From: Streptomyces aquilus
Lineage (GTDB): Bacteria > Actinomycetota > Actinomycetes > Streptomycetales > Streptomycetaceae
Direction of reading: 5' to 3'
NCBI RefSeq assembly: GCF_003955715.1
Contig: NZ_CP034463.1
Coordinates: 9,672,001 to 9,736,000 of the forward strand
Length of the DNA stretch: 64,000 nucleotides
The stretch's first letter is position 1. Every line of letters begins with the position of its first letter. The translations under genes and the position numbers were made by a program. Below are positions 34,992-46,910 of the stretch, piece by piece. The notes below the pieces were generated by a model, which was not told the origin of the DNA, did no database searches, and saw only the letters and a list, made by a program, of their open reading frames with translations.

Positions 34992-36620
34992 ATGACCACG
35001 GCCGCCCATGCCAGGACCGTCAAGGAACAGACCTTCGACGTCCTGCGCGAGTACGACCTCACCACCCTCTTCAGCAATCCGGGCTCCACCGAGGTCGGCT
35101 TCCTCGCCGACCTGCCGGCCGACATCTCCTTCGTGCTCGGCCTGCACGAGGGTTCAGTCGTCGGCATGGCCTCCGGCAGCGCACTGGCCACCGGCCGCCC
35201 GGCGCTCGTCCTGCTGCACACCACCGCCGGATACGGCAATGCGGTCAGCGCCCTGGCCACCGCCCGTGCGAACCGCGCGCCCCTGGTGGTGATCGTGGGC
35301 CAGCAGGACCGTCGGCATCTGGCGCACGAGCCGTTCCTGGCCGGGCGGTTGGACGGCCTGGCGGGGGAGTACCCGGTGTGGCAGCACACGCCGGCCCGTG
35401 CGCAGGACGTGCCCGGTGCCGTGGCCCGTGCCTGGCACGAGGCCCGGGAAGGCCGTGGTCCGGCGGTGGTGGTCGTCCCGATGGACGACTGGTTCGCCGA
35501 GGCCGGCGAGGATGCCGCGCAGGCCGCGCCGCGCGGGCCGGCCGCGGTACGAGGCGGTCGTACGGCCTCCGACGACGCCCTGGCCGCCCTCGCCACGCTG
35601 CTGACGGCGGCCGATTCGCCCTGTCTGGTGGCGGGCGCCGGCAACGACACGGCGGACGGCTGGCAGGCGCTCGTCACGCTCGCCGAGCGCCTCGACTGCC
35701 CGGTCTACCAGGAGCCGTTCGGCGCCCGCGCCGGCTTTCCCCAGGACCACCGCCTCTTCGCCGGCCACCTGCCCGCGGTGCGCCCCGCACTGCGCGAGGC
35801 GCTCGCGCCGCACGACACGGTCCTCACGGCCGGAGCCGCCGCCTTCCGCCAATACCCCTACGCGCCAGGCGACTTCACCGGGCCCGGCACCCGGCTCGCC
35901 GTCATCACCGACGACCCGGAGGAGGCCCACCGCAGCCCGGCGCAGCTGGTGCTGCTCGCCGAACCCGCCGACACCGTACGCCGGTTGATCCCGCTGGTGC
36001 CCGCCGTCCCGCGCTCCTCGGCGCTGAACCGGCCGACAACACCCCAGCCCCCGGCGCCCGGTGAGCCCCTGCGGGCCGCTCATGTGCTGGCCGCCCTCGC
36101 CGAGCGGCTCGACCCCCAGACGGTGGTGGTCGAGGAGACCCCCTCCAGCCGCCCGGACCTGCACCGGCTGCTGCCCGCCCGCGCGCCGCTCGGCTTCCTC
36201 AGCGCGGCCATGGGCGGACTGGGCTTCGCCATGCCGGCCGCGATCGGTGTCCGCCACGGCGCCCCGGACCGGCCGGTCGTGGCCGTGCTCGGCGACGGTT
36301 CCTCCTTCTACTCGATCCAGGCCCTGTGGAGCGCCAGCCACTACGGCATCGGCGTGCTGTTCGTCGTCCTCGCCAACGGCCGCTACGCGATCATGGACCG
36401 CCTCTCGGAACGCGAGGGCTCCGCCGCCCCGGCCTGGCCCGCGTTCACCGAACTGAGTGTGTCCGCCCTCGCCCGCGGCCTGGGCTGCCCGGCCGAACGG
36501 GTCGAGGACCACGCCGTGTTGCTGTCCGCCCTGGACAAGATCCTGCCCTCGCTCGCGGACCGACGCGAGCCGCTCGTGCTCGAAGTCGCCGTCGAGGCCG
36601 ACGCCCACTACTGCTCCTGA
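34992..36620 (+). CDS. mdlC: Thiamine-diphosphate-dependent benzoylformate decarboxylase
   Basis: The 542-residue enzyme should decarboxylate benzoylformate, or a related 2-oxo acid, to the aldehyde. It has NPGSTE (Ser of the active site and the activating Glu region), GLHEGSVVGMA with a likely active-site His, and the ThDP/Mg motif GDGSSFYS from residue 434 to NGRYAIM. Length and spacing match the mandelate-pathway enzyme, but phenylpyruvate or other aryl 2-oxo acids cannot be excluded. ATG 34992 follows AAAGGGG. It is flanked by relics of a LivM permease and a malate/lactate dehydrogenase, so it may be a survivor of a larger aromatic-acid cluster. Confidence 0.82.
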   Translation: MTTAAHARTVKEQTFDVLREYDLTTLFSNPGSTEVGFLADLPADISFVLGLHEGSVVGMASGSALATGRPALVLLHTTAGYGNAVSALATARANRAPLVVIVGQQDRRHLAHEPFLAGRLDGLAGEYPVWQHTPARAQDVPGAVARAWHEAREGRGPAVVVVPMDDWFAEAGEDAAQAAPRGPAAVRGGRTASDDALAALATLLTAADSPCLVAGAGNDTADGWQALVTLAERLDCPVYQEPFGARAGFPQDHRLFAGHLPAVRPALREALAPHDTVLTAGAAAFRQYPYAPGDFTGPGTRLAVITDDPEEAHRSPAQLVLLAEPADTVRRLIPLVPAVPRSSALNRPTTPQPPAPGEPLRAAHVLAALAERLDPQTVVVEETPSSRPDLHRLLPARAPLGFLSAAMGGLGFAMPAAIGVRHGAPDRPVVAVLGDGSSFYSIQALWSASHYGIGVLFVVLANGRYAIMDRLSEREGSAAPAWPAFTELSVSALARGLGCPAERVEDHAVLLSALDKILPSLADRREPLVLEVAVEADAHYCS

Positions 36621-36645
36621 CCCGCCGAACGGAAGGCACAGACCC

Positions 36646-36840
36646 GTGAAGGCCGTCATCGTCGGAAGCGCCGGCGGCATCGGTTCCTCCGCCGCGTTCA
36701 ACCTGCTCTCCACGCGGGGGGCGTACGAGATCGTGCTCGTCGACACCCGACCGAACATGATCACCCGTCACACCGCCGACAACGCGCGGATCGTGGAGGA
36801 GCGCCTGCATCCGGTGCGGGAAGCCGGAGCGGACTTCCAC
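36646..36840 (+). pseudogene. Malate/lactate dehydrogenase N-terminal relic
   Basis: From GTG 36646, with GGAAGG upstream, the frame encodes KAVIVGSAGGIGSSAAFNLL, STRGAYEIVLVDTRPNMIT, then NARIVEERLHPVREAG. The start is the nucleotide-binding loop of the LDH/MDH superfamily. The NARIVEE part belongs about 60 residues further on in intact proteins, so an internal deletion is indicated. The frame then runs into DNA of the convergent hydrolase gene. It follows the decarboxylase gene by 25 bases and was probably in its operon. Confidence 0.65.
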
Positions 36841-36885
36841 GGTCTCCGCCGAACCGCCGAGGTCCTGGAGGGAAGTGACCGTGCC

Positions 36886-37872
36886 CTATCCCCCCTGCCC
36901 GGCGAGCGTGTCCAGGACTTCCGCGACCGGGACAGGGTCCAGAGGGCCGATGTGTGACGCCCCGGGAAAATCGTGCACACGGAAGGGATTGCCGGGCGTG
37001 ACCGCGTCGGCTTCCGCGATCATCCTGTCCTGGAGTGCGGTGGCGATCGTCCGGTCCCTGCCGAAACGCAGGTAGGTGCGCGGAATGCGTCCCCAGCTGC
37101 CGGCCCGGCCGACCGCTCGGCCCGCATAAGCGGCGATCGGCTCGTCGGTCTGCATGCCGGCCAGGATCCGGCGGAAGTCGGCGTCGGAGTAGTCCGCGCA
37201 GATCATCTCCTTGAGGAGGGCCAGCTCACGGCGGTCACCGGTCCGGAAGTTCAGCCGGAAGACACCCAGCCGATCCAGGTCACCCACCGCCAGCTCGACC
37301 GGGCTGACCGCGTTCGCGTTCTCGGGCGCCGCCGTGCAGGCGTCCGCTGTGGGCAGGACGCGGCTGGGACAGAAGGCCGCCATGTAGCAGATGTGGTGCA
37401 GCAGATGCGGGACGGCATCGCCGACACGGCTGACCGATACGCCCCCCAGGCTGTGCCCGACCAGCACCACCGGGCCGTTCCGTGCCGCCCGCCGCACGAT
37501 GCCCGTGACACGCGCCTCGTAGTCCTCCAGCCCGAGGCCCTTGAGCGGGGAAGGCTCGACCGCCATCGCTTTGAGGTCCTGCCGCTGATACGACTCCGGC
37601 ACGAAAGCCTCCGTGCCATGCCGCGGCTGGTCCACCATGACGACGCGGTGACCGCGCAGCGTCAGCTCCCGCGCGATCGGCATCCAGAACGCGCCGGCGC
37701 TGTGGGTGCCGTGCACCAGCACGTAGGTGGTGACCCCGCGACGCGGGCCCGCCGCGGCCGGCGAGGCTCCGGGCCCGGTGGCCAGTGCCATGCCCCCCAC
37801 CGCGAGTCCCAGCCCGCGTAATGCCGTCCGCCTGGTGGCATCCGTTCGTACTTCGTTCGTCTCATCCGTCAT
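36886..37872 (-). CDS. Tat-exported alpha/beta hydrolase
   Basis: The 328-residue protein begins with a twin-arginine signal ([20 protein letters not shown], ending near AAA). The alpha/beta-hydrolase landmarks follow: [12 protein letters not shown] (oxyanion region), the nucleophile elbow GHSLGG, and a late His in [10 protein letters not shown]. It resembles plant-type hydroxynitrile-lyase/methyl-esterase-like hydrolases of bacteria. The ATG at 37872 is chosen because the Tat signal follows it; the open frame continues far upstream without a ribosome site. The product is likely a secreted esterase. Its 3' end abuts the dehydrogenase relic. Confidence 0.85.
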   Translation of the reverse strand: MTDETNEVRTDATRRTALRGLGLAVGGMALATGPGASPAAAGPRRGVTTYVLVHGTHSAGAFWMPIARELTLRGHRVVMVDQPRHGTEAFVPESYQRQDLKAMAVEPSPLKGLGLEDYEARVTGIVRRAARNGPVVLVGHSLGGVSVSRVGDAVPHLLHHICYMAAFCPSRVLPTADACTAAPENANAVSPVELAVGDLDRLGVFRLNFRTGDRRELALLKEMICADYSDADFRRILAGMQTDEPIAAYAGRAVGRAGSWGRIPRTYLRFGRDRTIATALQDRMIAEADAVTPGNPFRVHDFPGASHIGPLDPVPVAEVLDTLAGQGG

Positions 37873-38016
37873 GAGTACGACGCTATGAACGGCCCGCTTC
37901 GCCCACCAGCGCTCCAGCACCACCACAGGGGTAGACCCAGCGCCACTTTCCGATGCCCTGGCCGTAGTCCCCGTCGCAGGCGCCTTCGACGGTACGACGC
38001 GACTACGGTGAGGCGC

Positions 38017-38646
38017 ATGAGGAGCTGGTTTCTGGATGCCGTGCCCCGCCTTGCCGGCTCGGTGGTTCTCGGTGCCGCGGTCGGCGTGGCCGTCGGCATT
38101 CCGGCGGACCCGGCCCTGGGCGCTCTGGCCGCCATCGCCGCCATGGAGCTGAGCTTCGTGCTGGCGGGCTGGGCGGTGCTGTGGCCCATGGACGCCACGG
38201 CGACCCACCACAATGCGCGCCGCGAGGACTTCCGGCCCCTGCTCGATGAACTCGTGGTGGTGGCGGTGGCGCTGTGCGGACTGTTCGCCATCGTGCTGCT
38301 GCTCCTGCGCGGCAGGTCCGACAGCACTCACGCGGCGGCGGCGACCTCCCTGTGCGGGGTCTTCGTGGCCTGGGCGGCGCTCCATCTGATGTACGCCGCC
38401 CGCTATGCCTACGTGTACTACGAGGCCGGCGGCGGGATCGACTTCAATACGGACGATCCGCCGGCGTACCGGGACTTCTTCTACTTCAGTTACAACCTGG
38501 GCATGACCTATCAGGTGTCGGACACCGACGTGTCGAGCTCCGCGATCCGCGCCATCGTGCTGCGGCACACTCTGCTGTCCTACGTCTTCGGCACCGGCAT
38601 TCTCGCCACCGCCATCAACCTCGTGGTGGGACTTGTCAGCGGTTGA
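38017..38646 (+). CDS. DUF1345 family membrane protein
   Basis: The 209-residue protein has about five hydrophobic segments ([84 protein letters not shown]) and the DUF1345 signature [18 protein letters not shown]. The function of the family is unknown. Start choice is between ATG 38017 and GTG 38008; neither has a strong ribosome site. It is divergent from the hydrolase gene and convergent with the PucR-type gene. Confidence 0.82.
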   Translation: MRSWFLDAVPRLAGSVVLGAAVGVAVGIPADPALGALAAIAAMELSFVLAGWAVLWPMDATATHHNARREDFRPLLDELVVVAVALCGLFAIVLLLLRGRSDSTHAAAATSLCGVFVAWAALHLMYAARYAYVYYEAGGGIDFNTDDPPAYRDFFYFSYNLGMTYQVSDTDVSSSAIRAIVLRHTLLSYVFGTGILATAINLVVGLVSG

Positions 38647-38674
38647 CGACGACCGCGCCCGAGGCGCTCGCCGG

Positions 38675-39898
38675 TCACCGCCTGCCGGCGTTGAGGCGTA
38701 CCGCCTGTGCCGCGGTCGCCAGTTCGGCCAGCGCCAGGGGGTCTTGGAGTGAGCGTCCGGTCAGCTCGCGGATCCGGTTCAGCCGGTAGCGGACCGTGTT
38801 GGGGTGGCAGTGCAGGTGGCGCGCGGCCCGCTCGGCCGATCCGCCGTGGTGCAGGAACGCGTGCAGGGTGCTCAGCAGCGCGTCGCGGTCCTCCGGTGGC
38901 AGATCGAGCACCGCGCCGAGCACCCGGTCCGCCAGCCGCCGTCCCTCGTCCGGGTCGTGGGCGAGCAACGCGGCGAGAGGGCTGGAGCTGAACGGGCGTA
39001 CGTCGGTTGTGCCGACCGGGATCTCGGCGAGTGCCGTGCGGGCCAGGTGCAGTGCGCGCGGCGTTTCGGTGAGGGACAGATAGGGCGGGCTGATGCCGGT
39101 ACGGGCGCCGGCCGCGTCGCGCAGTACGGCCAGCATCGCGGAGCCCTGTTCCTCGCGCACCGCCACGACACCGGCCTGCGTGGTCGGGGTGAGCTGCCAG
39201 GCCGACACGATGCCCCGCTCGGCGAGCCGCCGTTCGACCCCGAGCAGGCTCTCCTCGGCGAGGCCGGCGGTCTCCGCGGCCACCACCACCAGTTGCGTGT
39301 CGAGCGGCAGCCCCAGGAGACGGCCTACCTCCCAGGGACCGGCGTCCCGGACCAACTGGCCGGTGAACAGCGCCTCCACCAACGCCGAACGCCGCCGCTG
39401 CTGGGCCGCCACGAGCTCCGCGGTGGCCGCCCGGTACGCCTCCGTGAGCAGCAGCGCGTGCTCGTCCGCGAGCCGCCACAGCCGGCTCGACGCCTCCAGC
39501 AGCGCGTCCATGGTGTCGGCCCGGCCGTCCTTGCGGGCGTAGGCCACCAGCGCGTCGAAGAGCATCGAGCAGCCGATCCGGTAGACCTGCAGGACCTCGG
39601 GCAGGGGCGCCCCCTGGTGTGCCCGGCGTCGGCCGGTCTCGGAGGGTGCCGCCCGGTCGAGGGGGACGTCGGGATCGTCGAGGCCGCTGACCATGAACCC
39701 GAGATTGCGTTCGATCGACCGGCGCAGGTCGTCGCGCGGGACGACATCCCCTTCGCGATACAGGTCGATGCGCTCGCACACGGCCGCGTACACGTCGTCG
39801 ATCAACTCGGTGAGGTGTTCCCGGGCCCACGCGACCAGTGCGGTGAGCGCGGGGTTGCGCGTCCCGTCAGCTCTCCGTGCAGTGGTCCGCTCAGCCAT
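38675..39898 (-). CDS. PucR/CdaR-type transcriptional regulator
   Basis: The 407-residue protein has an N-terminal helical domain, a central GGDEF-like degenerate domain typical of PucR/CdaR regulators, and a C-terminal PucR-type helix-turn-helix (LHAFLHHGGSAERAARHLHC, HPNTVRYRLNRIRELTGRSL). Members activate catabolic genes such as purine or sugar-acid pathways. ATG 39898, with GGGAGCG upstream, is used; an earlier in-frame start has no ribosome site. It is convergent with the DUF1345 gene and lies just after the 3' end of the Hsp100 gene. The target is unknown. Confidence 0.87.
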   Translation of the reverse strand: MAERTTARRADGTRNPALTALVAWAREHLTELIDDVYAAVCERIDLYREGDVVPRDDLRRSIERNLGFMVSGLDDPDVPLDRAAPSETGRRRAHQGAPLPEVLQVYRIGCSMLFDALVAYARKDGRADTMDALLEASSRLWRLADEHALLLTEAYRAATAELVAAQQRRRSALVEALFTGQLVRDAGPWEVGRLLGLPLDTQLVVVAAETAGLAEESLLGVERRLAERGIVSAWQLTPTTQAGVVAVREEQGSAMLAVLRDAAGARTGISPPYLSLTETPRALHLARTALAEIPVGTTDVRPFSSSPLAALLAHDPDEGRRLADRVLGAVLDLPPEDRDALLSTLHAFLHHGGSAERAARHLHCHPNTVRYRLNRIRELTGRSLQDPLALAELATAAQAVRLNAGRR

Positions 39899-40045
39899 CG
39901 ACGCTCCCCGTCCGGCTGACATCGTACGCGCAGCCGTACGCCGGCACCGCCCGCCGCGGGCTCGGTCCGCCCTCGGCGGGAGCGCCCTCATGCTGCCTGT
40001 CGTGGGGCCGTTCGAAGGTGGTCGATGTCCTGGTCCGCACGGGTG

Positions 40046-42535
<2,490 letters not shown>

Positions 42536-42819
42536 GGGAACTCCAGATGCGGTGGACACGCACGAAGTCGTGCTTCGGCGAGCCGGCACGCTCGCGGCGC
42601 GCCGCGCGGACCGGGCCTTTGCCGGGAGTCTCACGCTATCGCCGTTGCGCGTACTCGACACCTTCTCGCGCCGGTACTGGCAGGCGTCACAAACTTGCTT
42701 GTCGCGACCGACAAACCAGGCCTCGACCTGCGGAATTCGGGGATGGTCATGTTTTAGCTTCGGTGCCGTACGCCGCATCCTCTCCCGCTGTCCGAGCGGC
42801 GGGGAATCCTGGAGGAACG

Positions 42820-43431
42820 ATGAATGACACGGGGTCTCGGAATGTGATCGCGATTCGGTTCGCCGACGACGACAAGACATATCGCGCACTGGCGGTGCTC
42901 AAAAAGGCCGACGCCGATGGTCTTGTCGACGTGCACGCGGCCGTGGTGGCCGAGCGAGGGGCGGACGGCGCTCTTGAGGTCATGGACGGCACCGACAACG
43001 TCACGGCGGCGGGACAGACCGCGGGCAGCCTCATCGGAGCGCTGGTGGGCCTGCTGGGCGGCCCGTTCACCGTGCTGCTGGGCTGGGGCGCCGGTGCCCT
43101 CATCGGCGGGACGATCGACGTGCACCGGGCGTCCGGGACCGACGCCGCCCTCAGCGAACTGGCCAGGACGGTTGCGCCCGGCCGCAACGCACTGATCGCC
43201 GAGGTGACCGAGACCCGCGAGAGCGTCATCGACACCGAGGTCGCGGCAGGCGGCGGCACGGTCGTCAGGCGCCCGGCCCACGAGGTCCTGGACGAGTTCG
43301 AGGCCACCGCCGACGCGGCCGGGAAAGCCCAGGCGGCCGCGGCCGCGACACTCCGCACGCGAAAGCGCGCGGAACGACGCGAGGAGTTCCATGAGCGCTG
43401 GGAAACCATCAGCAGCAAGATGCGCCGGTGA
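42820..43431 (+). CDS. DUF1269 family membrane-associated protein
   Basis: The 203-residue protein has an N-terminal alpha/beta part (VIAIRFADDDKTYRALAVLK), a glycine-rich hydrophobic hairpin (SLIGALVGLLGGPFTVLLGW) and a C-terminal helical tail rich in Lys, Arg and Glu. These features match DUF1269 proteins, whose role is unknown although several are stress-induced. ATG 42820 follows GGAGGA by about four bases. It is divergent from the Hsp100 gene; the 284-base gap between them holds no recognised gene. Confidence 0.82.
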   Translation: MNDTGSRNVIAIRFADDDKTYRALAVLKKADADGLVDVHAAVVAERGADGALEVMDGTDNVTAAGQTAGSLIGALVGLLGGPFTVLLGWGAGALIGGTIDVHRASGTDAALSELARTVAPGRNALIAEVTETRESVIDTEVAAGGGTVVRRPAHEVLDEFEATADAAGKAQAAAAATLRTRKRAERREEFHERWETISSKMRR

Positions 43432-43593
43432 ACCCACACACATGGCCTGCCCGCTCTCCCGCAGGCCGGCGGCCGCAGCGCGTGGCACGCGCCGCTGCGG
43501 TGCCCGCTCCAACGTGTGGCAGCGGATGATCCCCCGGCATAGCCTGAGACAGCGACGACCATCGGCCCGCCCGGGTCGGAAGGGGTGAGGCAT

Positions 43594-45906
43594 GTGAGCG
43601 CCTCCGATGACAGCCGGGATCAGCCGGAACCGCAGGTGGGCCCCGTCGCCGAAGGCGAACCGACCGCCGAGCGCTACCGGCATCCCGCCGCGGGCTGGGG
43701 GGCGGCCAAGAGCGTGGGGCAGGTACTGGTACGCGAGGGCGCCCTCGTGGACGGGCCGCGGGCGATCATGCGGATGAACCACGAGAACGGCGGCTTCGAC
43801 TGCCCCGGATGCGCGTGGCCCGACGACACCAAGGGCCTGCACCTGGACATCTGCGAGAACGGCATCAAGCACGTCACCTGGGAGATGACGCGCAAGCGGG
43901 TCGACCGCCGGTTCTTCGCGGCCCACTCGGTCACGGAGCTGTCCGGCTGGAGCGACTTCGCCCTCGAGGACCAGGGCCGACTGACCGAACCCATGGTCTA
44001 CGACGCGGAGTCGGACCACTACGTCCCCATCTCCTGGCGCGACGCGTTCGAACTGGTCGGCCGGGTCGTACGGGAGCTGGACGACCCGAATCAGGCGGCG
44101 TTCTACACTTCCGGCCGTCTCGGCAACGAGGCCACCTTCCTCTACCAGTTGATGGCCCGGGAGCTGGGCACGAACAACCTGCCCGACTGCTCCAACATGT
44201 GCCACGAGGCCAGCGGCCGAGCCCTGCAAGCATCCTTGGGCACCGGCAAGGGAACCGTCGACCTCAAGGACTGGGAGGCCACCGACGCGCTGTTCATCAT
44301 GGGGGTGAACGCGGCCTCCAACGCCCCCAGGATGCTGACCGCGTTGGCCGAGGCGTACCGCCGCGGCGCCCAGATCGTGCACGTCAACCCGCTGGTCGAG
44401 GCAGCCGCGACGCGCACCATCGTCCCGCACGACTTCACGGACATGGCCCGGTTCAAGGCGACCCGGACCAGCACCCTGAACCTTCAGCCGCGCATCGGTG
44501 GCGACATGGCGCTCCTGCGGGGCATGGCCAAGGCGATTCTGGAGCAGGCGAAGACCGATCCCAAGGCGCTGGACCGGGAGTTCATCGACCGTCACACCAG
44601 CGACTTCGACACCTACCGAAAGGTGTGCGAGGACACGTCCTGGCAAGAGATCGAGCACCAGTCCGGCCTCAGCCGCGGGGACATCCTCAAGGCGGCGCGG
44701 GTGTACCAGGACGCCGACCGCAGCATCTTCAGCTGGTGCCTGGGCGTCAGCCAGCACGAACACGGCGTCGACACCGTCCGGGAGATCGTCAACGTCCTTC
44801 TGCTGCGCGGCAATCTGGGCCGGGAGGGGGCAGGACCGTCACCGGTGCGCGGGCACAGCAACGTCCAGGGCAACCGGACGTGCGGCATCGACCACCGGCC
44901 CACCGAGGAGTTCCTGGACCGCCTCGCCGACGTGTGCGGGATTGACCCGCCACGCGCGCACGGTCTCGACACGGTCGGCACCATCCAGGCCATGCACCGC
45001 GGTGAAGTGAAGGTGTTCGTGGGCATGGGCGGCAACTTCGCCCTCGCCGCCCCCGACAGCGCCTACACGTACGAGGCGCTGCGCGCCTGCGACCTCACCG
45101 TCCAGGTGAGCACCAAGCTGAACCGCAGCCATCTCGTCCACGGCCGCCAGGCGCTCATCCTGCCGTGCCTGGGCCGCACGGAGAAGGACCACCAGCGCAC
45201 CGGCATCCAGAGCACCTCCGTCGAGGACTCGATGAGCATGGTGCACCTCTCCGTCGGTATGAAGCGTCCCGCCTCCGCGCATCTGCTGTCCGAACCCGCC
45301 ATCATCGCCGGCATGGCGCGCGCCGCCCTCCCGGGCAGCGACACCCCGTGGGAGTGGTACGTCGAGGACTACGACCGCATCCGCGACACCATGGCGCAGG
45401 TCCTCGACGGATTCGAGGACTGCAACCGGCGCGTACGGCTGCCGCTCGGCTTCCGCATCAAGCAGCCCGCCCGCGAGCTGGTCTTCCACACCCCGTCCGG
45501 ACGCGCCGAGTTCTCCGCGGCCCCCCTGCCCGACGTCGTCCCCACCTCCGGTGTCCTGGCCCTGGGCACCATGCGCTCCCACGACCAGTGGAACACGACC
45601 ATCTACTCCGACAACGACCGCTACCGGGGCGTCAGGAACCTGCGCACGCTCGTCTTCATGAACGAGGAGGACATGCGCGAGCGCGGCATCGCGAAGCTCG
45701 ACCCGGTCGACATCGTCAGCACCGCCAAGGACGGCACCCACCGTCGTCTCAACGGCTACCTGGCCATCCCGTACGACATGCCCAGAGGCTGCGCGGCCGG
45801 CTACATGCCGGAGATGAATGTGCTGTGTGCGATCGGTGACTACAGTACGCAGAGCGACCAGCCGCTCATGAAACACGTCAAAGTCCGTATCACGCCCGCC
45901 GGTTGA
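43594..45906 (+). CDS. FdhF/YdeP-type molybdopterin oxidoreductase
   Basis: The 770-residue protein belongs to the FdhF/YdeP branch of bis-MGD oxidoreductases. FDCPGCAWPDD near residue 65, NMCHEASGRALQASLGTG (putative molybdenum region), SPVRGHSNVQGNRTCGI and the C-terminal dinucleotide-binding part (AFHTPSGRAEF-like, RSHDQWNT) are present. In Escherichia coli YdeP contributes to acid resistance; the true substrate is unknown. GTG 43594 with AAGGGG eight bases upstream is preferred to GTG 43585, which is too close to that site. A Dyp-peroxidase gene follows after 47 bases and a BrkB-like gene seven bases later, so a redox-linked operon is likely. Confidence 0.88.
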   Translation: MSASDDSRDQPEPQVGPVAEGEPTAERYRHPAAGWGAAKSVGQVLVREGALVDGPRAIMRMNHENGGFDCPGCAWPDDTKGLHLDICENGIKHVTWEMTRKRVDRRFFAAHSVTELSGWSDFALEDQGRLTEPMVYDAESDHYVPISWRDAFELVGRVVRELDDPNQAAFYTSGRLGNEATFLYQLMARELGTNNLPDCSNMCHEASGRALQASLGTGKGTVDLKDWEATDALFIMGVNAASNAPRMLTALAEAYRRGAQIVHVNPLVEAAATRTIVPHDFTDMARFKATRTSTLNLQPRIGGDMALLRGMAKAILEQAKTDPKALDREFIDRHTSDFDTYRKVCEDTSWQEIEHQSGLSRGDILKAARVYQDADRSIFSWCLGVSQHEHGVDTVREIVNVLLLRGNLGREGAGPSPVRGHSNVQGNRTCGIDHRPTEEFLDRLADVCGIDPPRAHGLDTVGTIQAMHRGEVKVFVGMGGNFALAAPDSAYTYEALRACDLTVQVSTKLNRSHLVHGRQALILPCLGRTEKDHQRTGIQSTSVEDSMSMVHLSVGMKRPASAHLLSEPAIIAGMARAALPGSDTPWEWYVEDYDRIRDTMAQVLDGFEDCNRRVRLPLGFRIKQPARELVFHTPSGRAEFSAAPLPDVVPTSGVLALGTMRSHDQWNTTIYSDNDRYRGVRNLRTLVFMNEEDMRERGIAKLDPVDIVSTAKDGTHRRLNGYLAIPYDMPRGCAAGYMPEMNVLCAIGDYSTQSDQPLMKHVKVRITPAG

Positions 45907-45953
45907 GCCTTTTCCGCAGGACCAGTACCCGGAAGAACGGGAAACGCGAAACG

Positions 45954-46904
45954 ATGGACGAGACAGGCTCCACAGCCGAGCCCCAGTCCGTGATCATGCC
46001 GCCGGCCAAGTCCGCCGTGTTCCTGGTGTGCACCCTCACTCCGGGCGGCGAGGACAGCGTGCACGCGCTCCTCCAGGACATCGCCGGACTGACCCGTACG
46101 GTGGGTTTCCGCGCCCCGGACACCGAACTCACCTGCGTCGTCGGCATCGGATCCGACGCGTGGAGCCGTCTGTTCACCGGCCCGCGCCCGCGCGACCTCC
46201 ATCCCTTCGTGCCGCTGACCGGCTCCCACCACCATGCTCCCTCGACCCCGGGCGACCTCCTGTTCCATCTCCGGGCCCGTCACATGGGCCCCTGCTTCGA
46301 ACTGGCCCAGCTGATCTGCGCACGTCTGGACGGCGCCGCGGTGGTGGTGGACGAGGTGCACGGCTTCAAGTACTTCGACGAGCGCGACCTCCTGGGCTTT
46401 GTCGACGGCACCGAGAACCCGGAGGGCCGCCGCGCCGCCGACGCGGTGTTCGTCGGCGACGAGGACCCGCGGTTCGCGGGCGGGAGCTACGTCGTCGTCC
46501 AGAAGTACGTGCACGACCTCACCGCCTGGAACGCCCTGACCACCGAACAGCAGGAGAAGGTCATCGGCCGGACGAAGCTGAGCAACGTCGAACTGCCCGA
46601 CGAGGTCAAGCCGCCGGACTCGCACGTCGCCCTCAACACGATCACGGACCCGGACGGCACCGAACTCAAGATCGTGCGGGACAACATGCCCTTCGGCCGC
46701 GTCGGGGAAAGGGAGTTCGGCACCTACTTCATCGCATACGCACGCACCCCCGAGGTGATCGAGCACATGCTGCGGAACATGTTCCTCGGCGACCGTCCCC
46801 ATGTCCACGACCGCATTCTCGACTTCTCCACCGCAATCACCGGTGCCCTGTTCCACGTACCCACCACCGACTTCCTGCACGATCCGCCCCCGCCTCCGGG
46901 GTGA
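45954..46904 (+). CDS. Dyp-type heme peroxidase
   Basis: The 316-residue protein has the family signature GFVDGTENP (GxxDG) and the distal Arg region (NMPFGRVGEREFGTYFIAYAR). The proximal His is probably in the middle segment around GSHHHAP or KYVHDL. Length and lack of a signal peptide suit a class B/YfeX-like intracellular DyP. These enzymes use H2O2 to oxidise dyes, porphyrins or phenolics. The ATG at 45954 has only a weak purine stretch before it. It follows the FdhF/YdeP-type gene and precedes the BrkB-like gene by seven bases. Confidence 0.9.
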   Translation: MDETGSTAEPQSVIMPPAKSAVFLVCTLTPGGEDSVHALLQDIAGLTRTVGFRAPDTELTCVVGIGSDAWSRLFTGPRPRDLHPFVPLTGSHHHAPSTPGDLLFHLRARHMGPCFELAQLICARLDGAAVVVDEVHGFKYFDERDLLGFVDGTENPEGRRAADAVFVGDEDPRFAGGSYVVVQKYVHDLTAWNALTTEQQEKVIGRTKLSNVELPDEVKPPDSHVALNTITDPDGTELKIVRDNMPFGRVGEREFGTYFIAYARTPEVIEHMLRNMFLGDRPHVHDRILDFSTAITGALFHVPTTDFLHDPPPPPG

Positions 46905-46910
46905 CACCTA

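Noticed and set aside
36886..38568. N-terminal extension of the alpha/beta hydrolase to 560 codons
   Set aside because: The added text is low-complexity, crosses the DUF1345 gene antisense, and a Tat signal directly follows ATG 37872.
42536..42889. Open extension of the Hsp100 frame upstream of 42535 with a CxxC (CDACQ)
   Set aside because: No supported start codon or ribosome site, weak coding character, and ATG 42535 has GGAG at the proper distance. It might be decayed coding DNA but is too weak to call.
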